This document shows positions 1-11,379 of a DNA stretch of 64,000 nt, piece by piece. A program made the position numbers and the translations under genes. Position 1 is the stretch's first letter. The number at the start of each line of letters is the position of its first letter. The notes beneath the pieces are model-generated. The model saw only the letters and a program-made list of their open reading frames with translations. It had not been told where the DNA came from and searched no databases. Source of the stretch: Kingdonia uniflora (Eukaryota; Streptophyta; Magnoliopsida; Ranunculales; Circaeasteraceae); contig JACGCM010001217.1 of assembly GCA_014058105.1 (NCBI GenBank), positions 930,001-994,000 of the forward strand. Reading direction: 5' to 3'.

Positions 1-48
1 TGCTTTACACCGTTACTACTGATTGATCAAATAGCAATGATGTAGACA

Positions 49-960
49 TTGGTGGTAAAAATATTCGATCGCCATCTTGGTGATATGAAGTTCCAATTTG
101 GGGGGACAATAATTCAGATGAAGCCCATTAATGTTTGCTTGATTTTGGGGCTACGTGTCTCTCCTATTACAGATGAGTTTTTATTTGTTGATCTTAAGCA
201 TATAACGAATTTCAGAATAAGGCGATTCCCCAAAAAGAAGAATACATATGGGTTGAAGGAAATTGATGGGGATTTAAAACAGGCAAAGTTGGAAAGACAT
301 CATGGTATGGTTATAATTTGTCATTTGTTTGGTCTACTTTATCATCATTCTTCATTGTATTTGTCACCCCAATTTTTTTGTATTGTATTTATCATTTTTG
401 GGTCATTATTTTCTAAGGTTCTTATCATTACATTGTATTTTTTTGGCATTTTTTTACCCATTCTTATTCTTAGCCGTGTGTGATTTTGTTTTGCAGACGA
501 AGTTCTTAGATTAAATTTGTTAAAAATTATACTATTCTTTCTCCTCCCGAACAAGGGGAGAAATGTTGAGGTAAAATATATTGATCTGGTAGATTATCTA
601 GTAGAGTTCAACAGATTTTTCTGGGGCGAGCAAGTCTATAGTTTCTTGTGGAGTTAAATAGTAGAGTTTGCCAAATATCGATCAGCCGTTGATAAAAAAT
701 CAAAAAAAGATTTATCACTGCACAGATGTACCTGGATTTTAATGATATAGAATTTCCTCTCTATTCCTTGCCTAATGTTTCCAAGAATTCATGAATCTAA
801 ACATTTGTTCCCTAAGCTACAAGGATGGAGGATGACATCCTTTAAGCCTCACCAAATTATGACGTTTAAAAAGTTTTTTGCTAACCCTAACTTGCTTGTA
901 ATAACTATAAAGGCGTCTGAGACTGACATGCAACAAAAACTTGTGTAAGAGGCTATGGTA
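49..960 (+). pseudogene. N-terminal exons of a Ulp1-type MULE cargo gene (relic)
   Basis: Exon 1 (49-304) reads a globular segment containing INVCLILGLRVSPITDEFLF and ends at a GT donor at 305. The intron (305-496, ending TTTTGCAG) is full of TTTGTCATT-like words. Exon 2 starts at 497 in phase 1 and continues with LLPNKGRNVEVKYIDLVDYL before a stop in a TGG-rich stretch near 655. The fold resembles the N-terminal domain (DUF1985-like) that precedes Ulp1 proteases in plant MULE-carried genes; that assignment is from memory of the family. The catalytic domain lies downstream on the same strand (6841-7316). Stops after exon 2 show that it is decayed. A separate mobile-domain gene is the alternative. 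Confidence 0.55.
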
Positions 961-1214
961 ATCTTCCATTCTTTGTATGAATGATTCATTTTATTGCTTC
1001 CTTGTCATTTAATTTAGGTGTCGTATCATTTTATTTGCTTAGGTTTGGCATTTTTTATCCTCTTCTTGTCATTTGTTTGATTTCTTTATCTGTCATTTCC
1101 CCTTTTATTATTAAGTCTCTTTTTGTCATCTGTTTTATGCATATTGTCATTGTTAGACTTTTTTCTGTTATTTCTAAATTGCTTTTTGTCATCGTCATCT
1201 TTTTGAATATTTCA

Positions 1215-3415
1215 GAGAAATCACATCGAGGCACTCGCAATCGGCGATACGCCTGCAATCGAACCACCTGTAGTCGGTGCACTGTAATTGGCAACAGTTC
1301 TTCTGCCACTGAGATCAGATCTGTAGTGGTTAAGGTATGCTTTCAGTTGGAGGACCATGGTAAAATATATCAGAACTATGGTAAAATGTTAGAACTAATT
1401 TTGATGTCTATAGTTAGAGATAATACTCTACCACTTGGAGATGGTACTCTATTCATTGGGCAGTACCAGTTCTCTACTCCTAAGAAAACTGCAAAACACA
1501 AGCAAGAAGAAGAAGGTAATGGGAAAGAAGATGGGAAAAGGAAGAAGGCAGAGTCGAGAACCTGGCAAAAATAGCTCTAACAAAAAAATCAAAAGATTGA
1601 AGAGAAAAAAAAGGTAAGGGAGAAAGGGAGAAGGAAAAAGAAGAACATGGAAAGAAATGCAAGACTAATGTCAACAAGAAGAACAAGAAGACAGAAAAAA
1701 CTGATGCGCCACTGAAGAACAAGTTAAAGGCACAAAGAAAAAAGCTCTCATTGATGAACTATTAGATCATGTCCTACTGATCTAATTGAAAAACTTAATC
1801 CCCAAGATCCCAAAGAAGGGCTTGGGTGATAGAGCGCCAAGGAAGAGACATGCAGAATTCCCAGAACTTGATGAAATTAAATCAACTGTAGAAAATTTAA
1901 TTCAACAAGTAACCCCTGAAGAGGGATTGGAGGTGGTAAAAGATTTAATGGTACATGATGAAGTTTAAGTTGAGAGGGAAGTAAATTTGGAAGCGATATC
2001 GTCTGAATATAGTGGTAACTGTCTAAAGGTATTATCCGTTTATGACTTCTTATCATTTATTTGATTTTATTTGACATTTATTTTTAGAAAATTGACATTT
2101 ACTTTATGAACTTTGTCATTTTGTCAGAAGTCTGTCATTTGTTCAAATGTCTTTGTCATTATATTTTCTATAACTTTCATTTGTTCTGAAGTCTTTTTTT
2201 ATTTTATTTGTTGTATGCGAAATGGAATAAGGGTAATGAGAAATATGATGAAGATGGGAAAAATGATGATGATGAGAAAGATGGCGAGGAGAAAGTTAAA
2301 TTTGCTAAAGAAGAGAAACCTCAAGTTGCTGAAGAAGATAAAGTTCAAGAGGTATTTATCTAACATTTGATTTGTGTTATCTATCATATTTATTGCTACC
2401 CTGTTGTTTGTTCATTTAATTTTACTATTCGTAGTATGTATATCCTATTTTACAGATGGAGGATTCAGAACAACCAACTGTAATGGTGTCTTATGATAGA
2501 AAAAAAGATGTACGTAGTGGAAGAAGCCAATGAGGTATTTACCTAATATTTGTTTGTATTGAGCTATCCATAATATTAACATCATATCTCCATACCATTT
2601 TTAATTTGTTTCTTCTTCTTTACCATTTGTTGTACAGACTATAAAGGTTGCAGAGGTAGTAAAAACTGATGAAGTACTCTTTGACAAAAAGGAATTTGTT
2701 GATGAAGCTAATTAGGTAACTTATCATTTGTTTGCTGGTAACTTCTCATTTTCTTCTATTTATTTTCCCATATCTTGTTTCACTCTTATCATTTGCAGTA
2801 CGTTTATTTACAGACTAGTGTAGACCAAACAACTAGTTAATCTGTCGATGAATAGAGTAAAGAGGAGGTACTTGAAGACAATAATGATGATGATGGAACT
2901 TCACAGAAAAACCAGACCTTGTAAAAATAATAAAAGAAATGGATGTTGACCAGACCAATATTGTATGAAGTACTTTTAAACCAAACAACTGGTTTATTAC
3001 TCATTCTTATGTAATATGCACATTTATATTTCATTTCCTTATTTAATGACATATTTGTTCCAGCTTGTTTTAATGGAGTCAGAAGTGGATGCCACCTTAA
3101 AGATGAGGCATAAACTTACCGACGAAGATATTACTGAGAGATCCACGAAATTTGTTATTGAAATGAACCTATTGCATAGTCACCTTGAAAAGCTTCTTCC
3201 TGGTGCATTATTTTAATCTTTTATTAAAAGACTCATTTTCTATGATGATAAAAACCGGTGGGCCAAGTTTGGTTACTGAAGAAGGATGAATTATCTCCTG
3301 AAGCTAAGGACTACAACACGAGTACCTATAGGAGGATAGGTGAAAAAACTATTTGCCTTAATGCTCATTACACCTTACATCTAAACCAATGGTTGGAAAA
3401 TGAAGTATTTATATC
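1215..3415 (+). pseudogene. Acidic middle exons of the Ulp1-like gene (relic)
   Basis: A chain of short charged exons is separated by introns rich in the TGTCATTTGTT word. Examples: about 1786-1968 (residues EFPELDEIKSTVENLIQQV), about 2215-2350 (Asp/Glu/Lys-rich), 2456-2533, 2638-2715, 2815-2925, 3064-3215 (LTDEDITERSTKF) and 3258-3402 (LSPEAKDYNTSTYRRIGEKT, ending at GTATTTAT). Donors often read G|GTATTTA or GGTAA. Several exons end in in-frame stops, so the gene is not functional. The acidic low-complexity content fits the linker between the N-terminal domain and the C48 protease domain in MULE-borne Ulp1 genes. Exact exon borders are uncertain. Confidence 0.45.
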
Positions 3416-3654
3416 ATTTATTTATTTTTCTCTGTCATTTATTAGGTTATCCCTGTCATATACGTCATTTTTTTTTAAACTATCATTTGTTCAAGAATTT
3501 ATATTATTTGTTTTCAAATAGTCTGTCCTTTTTTCATTGCACTTTGGCATTTCTTTATACAAAATTTATTTTCCTTGAACTTCATTATTTGTTTTGATGC
3601 TGTTGTCATTTGTATTTCTGAACTTTATCATTTGTGGTATATAATTTGTCATTG

Positions 3655-3807
3655 TCTTTTTCTATTCAAGTCATTAATATTTACATTAAAGCCCTGATTC
3701 AATATTTTGATTCACAATATCGTGCCCGTAAAACTAAAGAAAAGATTTTATTGATGGATGTCTATTCGAGTCAAATTATAGGCAGGGCTTACCGTGTCTG
3801 GACTTGT
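3655..3807 (+). pseudogene. Ulp1-like gene exon cut by an LTR insertion
   Basis: The open segment contains KALIQYFDSQYRARKTKEKI followed by LLMDVYSS, which resembles the stretch before the catalytic core in plant Ulp1-like transposon genes. It continues on the plus strand from the exons upstream. The exon is broken by the TG...CA insertion that starts at 3808; the five bases before it (CTTGT) match CTCGT after the far end except for one C-to-T change. The catalytic part of the same gene resumes after 6730. Confidence 0.5.
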
Positions 3808-6724
3808 TGTCATACCTCAAAATCCAGTAATCGGTAGCTTGACTAATTACTAGACTCTAAGTAGTGCAGGTCGGGGAATCCAAAGATTCTACCCCACAAA
3901 TAGCCAAGCCGTAGACAAAATTTTGGCTCGGTTATTCACATATAACAATAATCATCAGAGTGAAGAAATAACAATGCAACAATATAACAATATAATGCGG
4001 AAGCAAAAAACATAAATATACACATATCATGTGGAATGAAATACAACATCTCGAATATGAACTCAGCTACACAATACTGAGAACACCTACAAAATCTAGA
4101 ACTGAAAGAATCTGCAGCGGCAAAATCAGTCTCAGGACCGGCTAACCGCGCGGCAGTCCAAGCTACTCAACCTCTGAAAAATGTTAAATGCGAGAGTGAG
4201 TAAACAACGAGCTCACTAATCCAACAAAACTAAATAACTTACTAATAACAGGTACTGGAAATAGAGTAGAGACGAGTGCGATAAAGAAATAAGTAACTAA
4301 ACAATTCTAATAATAAAATCAGTAGCCATTAATGAATACGAAATCAACACGGAAAGGAGAATTGACTTGATAAGAGAATGGTGAAAAGAGTTAATGCGGA
4401 GAGAGAATAGAGTGGATTCGGAAAGGGAATAAAGTTAAGAATATGAGATGAGGGAGATGATGATTATGATGCAATGCTATGACGTGAAGTGTTGACTAGG
4501 ATAATCCCATATTTATCCTAGATGCAATGATATGATATGATGAGCGGGGATATTCCCATAAATATCCCCTAATACTAAAATGATAAAGCTAACGTCTAAA
4601 GCTATCTTAAAGAGATTCAGTAAAGGGATACACTGGTACGATTTGTTTAAGCTAGACCAAGCTAGGATGGTCGCACTTGGTCATTGTAGATGGGTGGATC
4701 AAACCCGCGGAGCATCATGTCCAAAACATTTCAAGGAATTTCAACCTCAACGAGGCTAAGTTTGGGATCACCAAGACTCTGTCTCATACCAATCCATACT
4801 CCTCGGTGGTTTTGCTAGGTATGATAATGTTGTTCCCAATCTCACCTGTGTATTTTAACCCGATCTCGCGGACTCCTTGGATCCCGTCGGAGGTCAAACG
4901 AAGCAGAGTGTTTGTGTATCCAATCTCTATAAGTTGTGAAAAAATGTGTTAAGTTGTTATGTGTAATCGGTGCCCAAGAACAACACAGTTGCCGCTAACC
5001 TGGCAACCCAAACAGGATCGATAGGGACTCTATTGCACCGACTCTGCATAGCCGAAACAACAACCTAGCCGCCGCCTATATCCAAACTAACAATCTCTTA
5101 AGGCTGGAGGGGGCATTCCTGGGCAACCCACGGGAACGCTAGCCTAACCACCGCCAACTAATCTCAGATCTCATACAAGCCAAAACCAACTCCGGAATCA
5201 ATTACAACCCAACCACTAACTAATTCAGGTCCCATACGAACCAAAACCAACTTCAGAATCAAGTTATCACCCTAAACTACAGGTTAACAATTCTAACAGA
5301 ATAATTTCTAAATTAAACTATAGTTAAACACAACCCATCTCTAAGTTTAATACTACTCTCTAAAACAAAATACTGGAACTAGTAAAGAAACTTAGTAAAG
5401 TTGGAATATGAACTCGCCTGATAACCATCCCGAGTCCTGCAGAAAATCCAACTCAGAACCCAACTCGGAAACCTAACCCGGAATCCACGGAACGGCCACG
5501 GAATGCCTGAATAACCTAGCGTAATCACTTAGAACAACAATCCACCAAACAATTAAGGAAACGACAATAAAGCCCAAACCCTAGAAATCAAGCCCTATAA
5601 ATCAACCTATGCCAAATCAAGCAAAATTGATGAAAGGGAAACAAGAATCACTTACCGAGGATAGGATAGATGATCACGGCGAAGCTCGACAAGGATCTAC
5701 AAGCGATGGGGAAGATTGGGTGAAGAGTATTGAGGTGAGGGGATTAGGTTAGGGAGATGAGAGGATGATGATAAAGATGAGGAGGTAATGAATGGAGGAG
5801 AGGAGATGATTGGGGGTGAAGAGTCCTCTCACTAGAACTCTCTTTCTCTCTCTCAAATCGTCCTAAGCAGCGTCTCACAGAAAAACCAACCAAAAGAAAT
5901 GAGGAAGAAAGACTTAAGTAGTCGAAACAAATGAAAGTCGTTCGAACGCGTTCGAAAATCGTTCGAACGACTAAGAGGTCTTGGGCCAAATTCCAGAAGG
6001 TTTGTCCACTAGTTCGAACGACAATTCTGTCCAATGGCCGAAACGTCTAGAAGACGCAGAAAATGGACAGAAAACACAAAGATTCATTCGAACGATTAGG
6101 AAACTTGTTCAAACGACAATCTGAGAAATCTAATCTGAGGTCCTCCTGAACCATACACACAACACCAAGACCCTCAGAAGACTAGAAGCACCCTAACAAC
6201 CACCACAAAGAGTTGCCACGGTCTAACACAACTTCTACCGCTGAACGGCCACAAGAACTCCTAAAACCCTGAAAAGGAATCTAACGACTAGAACTTAACC
6301 AGAAGGAATAAAATGGATGGAAGGAGTCCGACGACGGTCTGATAGGTATTGAGAAATTAAAGGTAGCTAATCCCTATTTCTCCACCCTAGAACGAAAATC
6401 GGAAATGCCAGAAACGTCCGGAATCAAAAATACTATAACCCATGCGATGGAGAGAAGTGGAAAACCCCTTTCGGATATAAAAACCGCTCTCCGAATACAC
6501 ACCACACAATCAAACCCAAACTACCAAAACCATCAAACCACCAAAACTCTACCAAAAAGGAATCCATACCAACCCTTGTACCAAGAACAATATAGTTGCA
6601 TTAAGGATAGGAGAATGTGCAGATGTATGATGCAAAGGAACATATGAGGAAGTTAAAGAATAAGAATATGCAGATTTGAAATATAAAGAGTACTAATTAA
6701 AAATAAAAAATACGGGTCATTACA
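3808..6724. mobile_element. Candidate solo LTR (2.9 kb) inside the Ulp1-like gene
   Basis: The block starts TGTCATACC and ends GGGTCATTACA, so it has the TG...CA ends of an LTR, and it is flanked by CTTGT (3803-3807) and CTCGT (6725-6729), an imperfect 5-bp target duplication. I find no gag or pol motifs. The only ORF of note (4677-4952) resembles nothing I know. A TTCGAACGA-rich palindromic cluster lies at 5937-6117. Read on the minus strand the unit starts TGTAATGACCCGTA, a style of LTR start I associate with long-LTR chromoviruses, but the family and orientation are not settled. A short non-autonomous LTR element is the alternative. Confidence 0.5.
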
Positions 6725-6729
6725 CTCGT

Positions 6730-7316
6730 ATTATTTCCTCTCAAAAAGGTATAAAATTGTAGAAGAAATTAATTTGGGAACAAATTACTTCTATGGGATA
6801 GGATTCTACAGTTTCGCGTTACTTTGATCGAGGAGATTTTAAAGTAATGAATTTGAAATTAATACTTCTTCCCTGGAATCTCAATAATAACCACTGGGTT
6901 CTTTGTGTTGTGTCCTTTAAGGGAAAAAAATGTATCCACGATTCTCTGGTAGATGTGAAAATTACAAATGCAAAGAAGAATAAGAAGAAGATATCTCCTG
7001 GACACCAACGTATTCATGATCAGCTATCAACAATCCTCTCAAAAATGTTGATATGGGCAGATTTATTGATCGTAGGGCACCTACTGGTTCAGTGGAAAAT
7101 ACTTATGGTATTAACTCAAAATGGACAACTCGTTTTGGGGAGTGTCTAATGCAGCTAAATAGTAGTGACTACAGGATCGATATGCTTGTCTTTATGGACA
7201 ATATCCTAAGGGGGATGAGATTTCTAGGTCTAATAGACGGTGATGAATATCGTTACACAATTGTTTATGATATATTGAGGCTGGGGGTTGAGCCGAAGGA
7301 GATTTATAAACTTTGA
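6730..7316 (+). pseudogene. Ulp1/C48 cysteine protease domain (inactive relic)
   Basis: The frame from 6847 contains LLPWNLNNNHWVLCVVSFKG followed by CIHDSL: the His-Trp and Asp parts of the Ulp1 (SUMO/Ub-like protease, family C48) active site. The protein then changes frame near 7050 into SKWTTRF and NSSDYRIDMLVFMDNILRG. In the family the latter stretch holds the catalytic D-C-G; here it reads D-Y-R, so the nucleophilic cysteine is missing. The C-terminus ends at 7316 (PKEIYKL). Such genes are carried by MULEs in several plants (called Kaonashi or CUMULE cargo in the literature I recall). The loss of cysteine plus the frameshift make it dead. Confidence 0.7.
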
Positions 7317-7379
7317 CATCTATTTTGTTGTAATGTATAATTTATGCATATCCATTTTGTTATAAAGTTATAAACATTT

Positions 7380-8560
7380 ATGAATATCATTCATTTATAT
7401 GATCTTTCTCATTTTTATTTCTTCTTTGCCATTCATATATGACATATATTTCATTTGTTAGAATATAGTCTACCTAGTTGGATGTATTTGTCATTTTATA
7501 AATTATATATCATCTACTTATAACTCATTTGTCATTTGTTAACAATCTTTTGTCACCTTTTAATGTAATAGTTATCATCCAGTTCAATTTTTTTTGTGTG
7601 AAACATGTACAGGTATGAGAATGTTACGCATGGGGGAATAACACAATTAGAATGCATGACGTATGGAATCATAGTTGTCATTTGTTATATTTGATTTGTC
7701 ATTCGTTATATATGGTTTGTAGATAAACAATTGATGTAAGTCAATTGGTCTATTTAGTTATTTGATATAATAAAGTGTTTGTTTGTAAGTAGACAACATT
7801 TGTACTTAAAAACACGATTATTCAATTGTCATCCGTTATACATGATTTATCATTCGTTATATATAATTTGTCATTCTTTATATTTGATTTATCATTTGTT
7901 ATATATAATTTGTCATTCGTTATATATGATGTGTCATTTGCTATATTTGATTTGTCATTCATTATTTATAATTTGTCATTCATTATATATGATTTATCGT
8001 TCGTTATATATGGTTTGTAGATAGACAATTGATGTAAGTCAATTGGTCTATTTAGTTATTTGATATAATAAAGTGTTTGTTTGTAAGTAGACAACATTTG
8101 TACTTAAAAACATGATTATTTATTTGTCATCCGTTATATATGATTTTTCATTTGTTATACATGATGTATCATTTTTTATATATGATTTGTCATTTATTAT
8201 ATTTGAATCCAAGGAGTATTTGAATCCAATGAATCACAACTCCCAATAGCCAAAGACATCAATTACTCTCCCAACCAACATCCCAGGGAACCATTCCTGG
8301 AACCTACATAGTTTACACATATTCATTCGAGAACCTATGATTTGTCATTTGTAATTAATAATTTATCATTTTTTATATATGATTTGTCATTTCCTATTCA
8401 TAATTTATCATTATTTTTGTTTCTTACTATCTTTTCAAAAAATTTACTCTTTTAATCTGTCTTGTGAAAATATCATTTGTCATTTGTTATATATGATTTG
8501 TCATTATTTATATTTGATATGTTATTTGTTATCTATTATTTTCCATCATCATCATCATCA
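7380..8560 (+). repeat. TTTGTCATT-motif field with a minisatellite of about 24 bp and a 298-bp duplication
   Basis: The AT-rich spacer after the protease gene is built of variants of TTTGTCATTCGTTATATATGA repeated roughly every 24 bp, best seen at 7826-8010 and 8120-8205 and again at 8340-8540. A longer unit containing GTTTGTAGATA(A/G)ACAATTG and a non-motif stretch is present twice, at about 7711 and 8009, offset about 298 bp. The two short ORFs over 7779-8024 are only translations of this repeat. No gene is seen. The motif reads in the same direction as the neighbouring Ulp1-like gene. Confidence 0.8.
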
Positions 8561-8681
8561 ACATGCTATGATAATATTTTTAGTTCGAAATTACAATACT
8601 CATACTTATTGGGCACAAAAAAAGAAAATTTTATTAGCTCGAATATAATCACAGAACATAGTTCCAGAACTTTCATACAGT

Positions 8682-9110
8682 TTACATACTGAAACATTTC
8701 ACATCCCCCACCACCTCGGTGGTGGTAGTGGTGGTCGGTCTCCTCCACCACCACCACCATCTCTTCCTCCGAGTAGCAGAGAAAGAAAATTGATTATGCT
8801 CAGGGTACCGGCAAGACTTTATCTGACGTACACCAGCTGCTTCATCCGCCACACTAACAGTATCCTCTGCCAGAAGATGCAGACCATCACTCACCCCCTG
8901 CTCCGACACCACCATATAGTGAAAGTGAACTATTTAATAATAATCGCCATCCGCCTCCTCCACCTCTTTATACGTTATGCCATGGAAAGTAGGACGTACT
9001 TGAATGGGAGTAGGAAGATCAAGGGACTGGGTCCCAAAGTATCAAAGTCGCAGCTCCTACACCTTGGCAAGAACCCTGGCCTTGTACACTTGGCGTCTGG
9101 TGGTCACCAT
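8682..9110 (-). pseudogene. Relic of the small MxTRxQ antisense protein of the C-family retroelement
   Basis: From an ATG at 9110 the minus strand reads MVTTRRQVYKARVLAKV, then a 142-residue frame with three stops (TAG, TGA, TAA) ending at 8682. Landmarks include LPTPIQV, a DGDYY segment and GLHLLAEDTVSVADEAAGVR, followed by codons that in another frame give a Gly tract. The same landmarks occur at 50644-51082 (+) and in the relic at about 62790-63164 (-). Flanking sequence near 9270-9350 (ATTGGTTCTAGG) also matches 63340-63420. It is therefore a fragment of the retroelement family of elements C/D/E that landed in the motif field. It shows no gag or pol. Confidence 0.55.
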
Positions 9111-9359
9111 CTTCTTCACAGAGTAGTCACAGATGGAATAGTTGCAGAAGATATGGAATAAATTAAGTACTTGATGAATAAACCACAGTAGAATTTATAC
9201 CATACCTCTATTAATGATGAGTTCTAAATTCTCAATATTAGAATTAATTCAAACACAATAATCTTGACCAAAGTCATTGGTTCTAGGGAACCCCACAACC
9301 ACAACAGATATTCATGAAGGTTCCCATTGGATATGATTGTAGTATCTATGTAGTTGAAT

Positions 9360-9600
9360 GTATTTGTCATTTTATAAAATACATGTCATCGATCCATTAA
9401 TCGCCAGTCATTTGGTTTTGCTTTTTTGTCATTTGTAATTTTATGTCATGGTCTTACCAAATGTTGTTATTTGTTATATATGTTTTATCATTTTTGATTT
9501 AACATTTATCATTATTATCGATTCCTACTATCTTTTCAAAGAATTTGCTATTTTGTTCCTATCTTGTCAAGTTGTTCTGAGATGAAAAGATTATTTAACA
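9360..9600 (+). repeat. Continuation of the TTTGTCATT-motif field
   Basis: TGTATTTGTCATTTTATAAA and related words resume directly after the retroelement fragment and repeat the sequence near 7480-7520, as expected if that fragment was inserted into a once continuous spacer. No ORF of note lies here. The next recognisable signal is the TATA box at about 9622-9650. Confidence 0.6.
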
Positions 9601-9676
9601 CGTCACGCTATTATGTTTTTGCTTATATATAAAGTAGACTCTATATATATGAAGTTCCACTCCAAAATTAATCATA

Positions 9677-9934
9677 ATGGATCCAGGCCGACCATGTCAT
9701 CTACACAACCACCTGCCTGCAAGGGAGAAATGCCAAACTACGGAGGATGACTTCTCAAGGAGGATTTTTGATTTCTTTACGAAGCTTCAATGAGCTATCG
9801 AAGACATTGGCAATAGGATAGCTGTCAGTCTTACAACCATAGATTCAAATCTTAAGCGCATTGTTGACATAGTTGAATCACTAGAGGAGAGGTTAGATCT
9901 AATTGAGGAAAGGTTGTCCGGTCTTGAACCATAA
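9677..9934 (+). pseudogene. Small coiled-coil protein ORF with one in-frame TGA
   Basis: An ATG at 9677 opens an 86-codon frame broken only by TGA at 9791-9793 (codon 39). The first half is MDPGRPCHLHNHLPAREK followed by a Phe-rich stretch. The second half (from IEDIGNRIAVSLTTIDSNLK to the C-terminal SGLEP) has heptad-like hydrophobic spacing, so a coiled coil is likely. A good TATA box (TATATATAAAG, about 9624) and a second TATATATA run lie 30-55 bp before the ATG, so this was probably a real transcription unit. I know no family for it. It sits among the other genes of the MULE and may be a dimerising accessory protein; that role is inference. Confidence 0.5.
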
Positions 9935-10107
9935 ATTTATCTATTTTATGTAATGTTGTTGTTAAGTAGAATTTGTAGTCCGATTATCTTTATTTATTAT
10001 TTGTATTTTACCTTTAAGCATTTGTTCCTAAAGAGTTTAACATTCTAGAGCCAAAAATTAGTGTTACTAAAGATAAATAATAATGCACTTCACTCCTACA
10101 TATTTGA
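9935..10107. other. Spacer between the small coiled-coil ORF and the zinc-finger ORF
   Basis: AT-rich convergent 3' spacer. I see no ORF, repeat or clear signal apart from possible polyadenylation-type AATAAA-like words. Confidence 0.5.
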
Positions 10108-10545
10108 CTACTTGTTAAGATCTATAGATTTTAATTTGGACAAAAAATCTTGTAACAACTCCATTATGACCTCGAAGATCCTTAGTTTAGTGTAAATTTT
10201 ATATATAATAGTATCCAAGATCTGATTGTTCCCTTGACCAGAATTTGGGATTTCTTCCGCCGTTGATGATTGTGGCCTTTTAGAATCATCGGGCGTAGAG
10301 GATTCTCGAAACCAAGTTTTGAACTGACAATGGTATTGTGGGCAATGGTAAAATCTCTTACTGGGCAGTTTAGAGACTCTACAAATGAGACTACAATCGC
10401 ACTTTTTTACCTTATTTACCCACGCCCAAAAACTACACCCACCTAATTTATGAGCGCATTGATAAAACTAACAGTTAGGGTTGAGGCTTGTGCGTGAGAG
10501 ACGAAGATCATAATTTTTACCGCACCAGCAAACAAGGGAATGCAT
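10108..10545 (-). pseudogene. GRF-type zinc-finger protein with one amber codon
   Basis: The minus strand from ATG at 10545 reads a 146-codon frame ending with TAG at 10108, interrupted only by TAG at codon 26. It starts MHSLVCWCGKNYDLR, then TSLNPNC, stop, FYQC, and GGCSFWAWV: the spacing C-x-C, N-P, F-Y-x-C, G-C-x-F-x-W is that of a GRF zinc finger. A second, poorer copy follows (CDCSLIC, RFYHCPQYHC, FKTWF). The C-terminal third (VIMELLQDFLSKLKSI) is amphipathic. GRF fingers bind single-stranded nucleic acid in several DNA-repair proteins, and short GRF plus coiled-coil proteins are common in plant transposons. It lies convergent with the ORF at 9677-9934. Confidence 0.6.
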
Positions 10546-10599
10546 CGTTGGTAGGAAAATATGTAATACTTGTAAACTAGAAGCAAGTGTGCAGGTCAT

Positions 10600-11215
10600 G
10601 TAGTTAAATACTCTATGGTGGTAATAATTTACAGTAGGAAAATGACAAGCAATTTATAAAGAAATGAGAGCAGCTACTATCACTGTACAATATTTTTACG
10701 GTGATACTTAACCTTCATTTTAAAATACCGTTGGTCACAACAAATGCTAAATGCTCCGCTTTAAATCTAACAGATTCGTTCCTTTGCAGCCGGTGTGACA
10801 AGTCAATCTTTATTACATGGTTTTGACAACTTAGCTTAAAGTTAACTTTAATTATGTTTACAACAAACTATTTATCCAAAATATCCACGTTGACAGGGAA
10901 GTATGTAATGCTTGATAATTCACAACAGTAAAATGACAATATATTTATAAAGAAATGACAAATAGTAATGGGAGGATGACATTGAATTTACGGTGACAAA
11001 TAACTACACTAAAATGATACTCTTTGTAAGAACAAATGTCAAATTAGCCATTTTAATTCCAAGAGTATCTTTCCTATACAGTCGATGTGACAAGTCAATC
11101 TTTATTACTTGATTAGACAACTTAGCTTAAAGTTAACTTTGATTAAGTTTAGTACAAGTTATCTATCCAAAACATCCACGTGGTTCTCGCCACTTTAAAC
11201 CCAGCCATGCGTGAT
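10600..11215. repeat. Direct duplication (about 290 bp) upstream of the first coiled-coil gene
   Basis: The block with GTGTGACAAGTCAATCTTTA, then CAACTTAGCTTAAAGTTAAC, occurs at about 10792 and again at about 11083. A weaker third copy lies near 12185-12260 upstream of the second gene copy. Each is preceded by minus-oriented motif words (AAATGACAA) and ends near a CCACGT core (CCACGTTG at about 10888, G-box CCACGTGG at about 11178). It is probably duplicated promoter sequence. Confidence 0.6.
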
Positions 11216-11239
11216 TCAAAGTCCTAATACAATTCTCCC

Positions 11240-11260
11240 AAGTATAATATAAAAATCCTA
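11240..11260 (+). promoter_or_regulatory. TATA box of coiled-coil gene copy 1
   Basis: AGTATAATATAAAAATCC lies about 130 bp before the copy-1 start position and corresponds to the TATATAAACC box of copy 2. A G-box-like CCACGTGG is at about 11178. A start site near 11280 would give a leader with the CTATTCAAACCC repeats. Confidence 0.45.
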
Positions 11261-11379
11261 AACTCTTTTCTTTTCAGCTATATATTCTCAAGTCTCAACT
11301 ATTCAAACCCTTAACCCTAATATTTGTTTTTCAACTTCTTGACTATTCAAACCCTTAAATATTTTCAACTTCTCAAGAA

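Noticed and set aside
4677..4952. 91-codon ORF as a gene of the inserted element
   Set aside because: No family-like motif, and its region lies inside an LTR-like block.
3808..6724. CACTA-type DNA transposon (3-bp TCG duplication)
   Set aside because: No CACTA termini; TG...CA ends with a 5-bp imperfect duplication fit an LTR better.
7779..8024. Two overlapping ORFs of 64-81 residues rich in Ser, Leu, Ile and Tyr
   Set aside because: Both are translations of the 24-bp TTTGTCATT minisatellite; no domain or codon signal.
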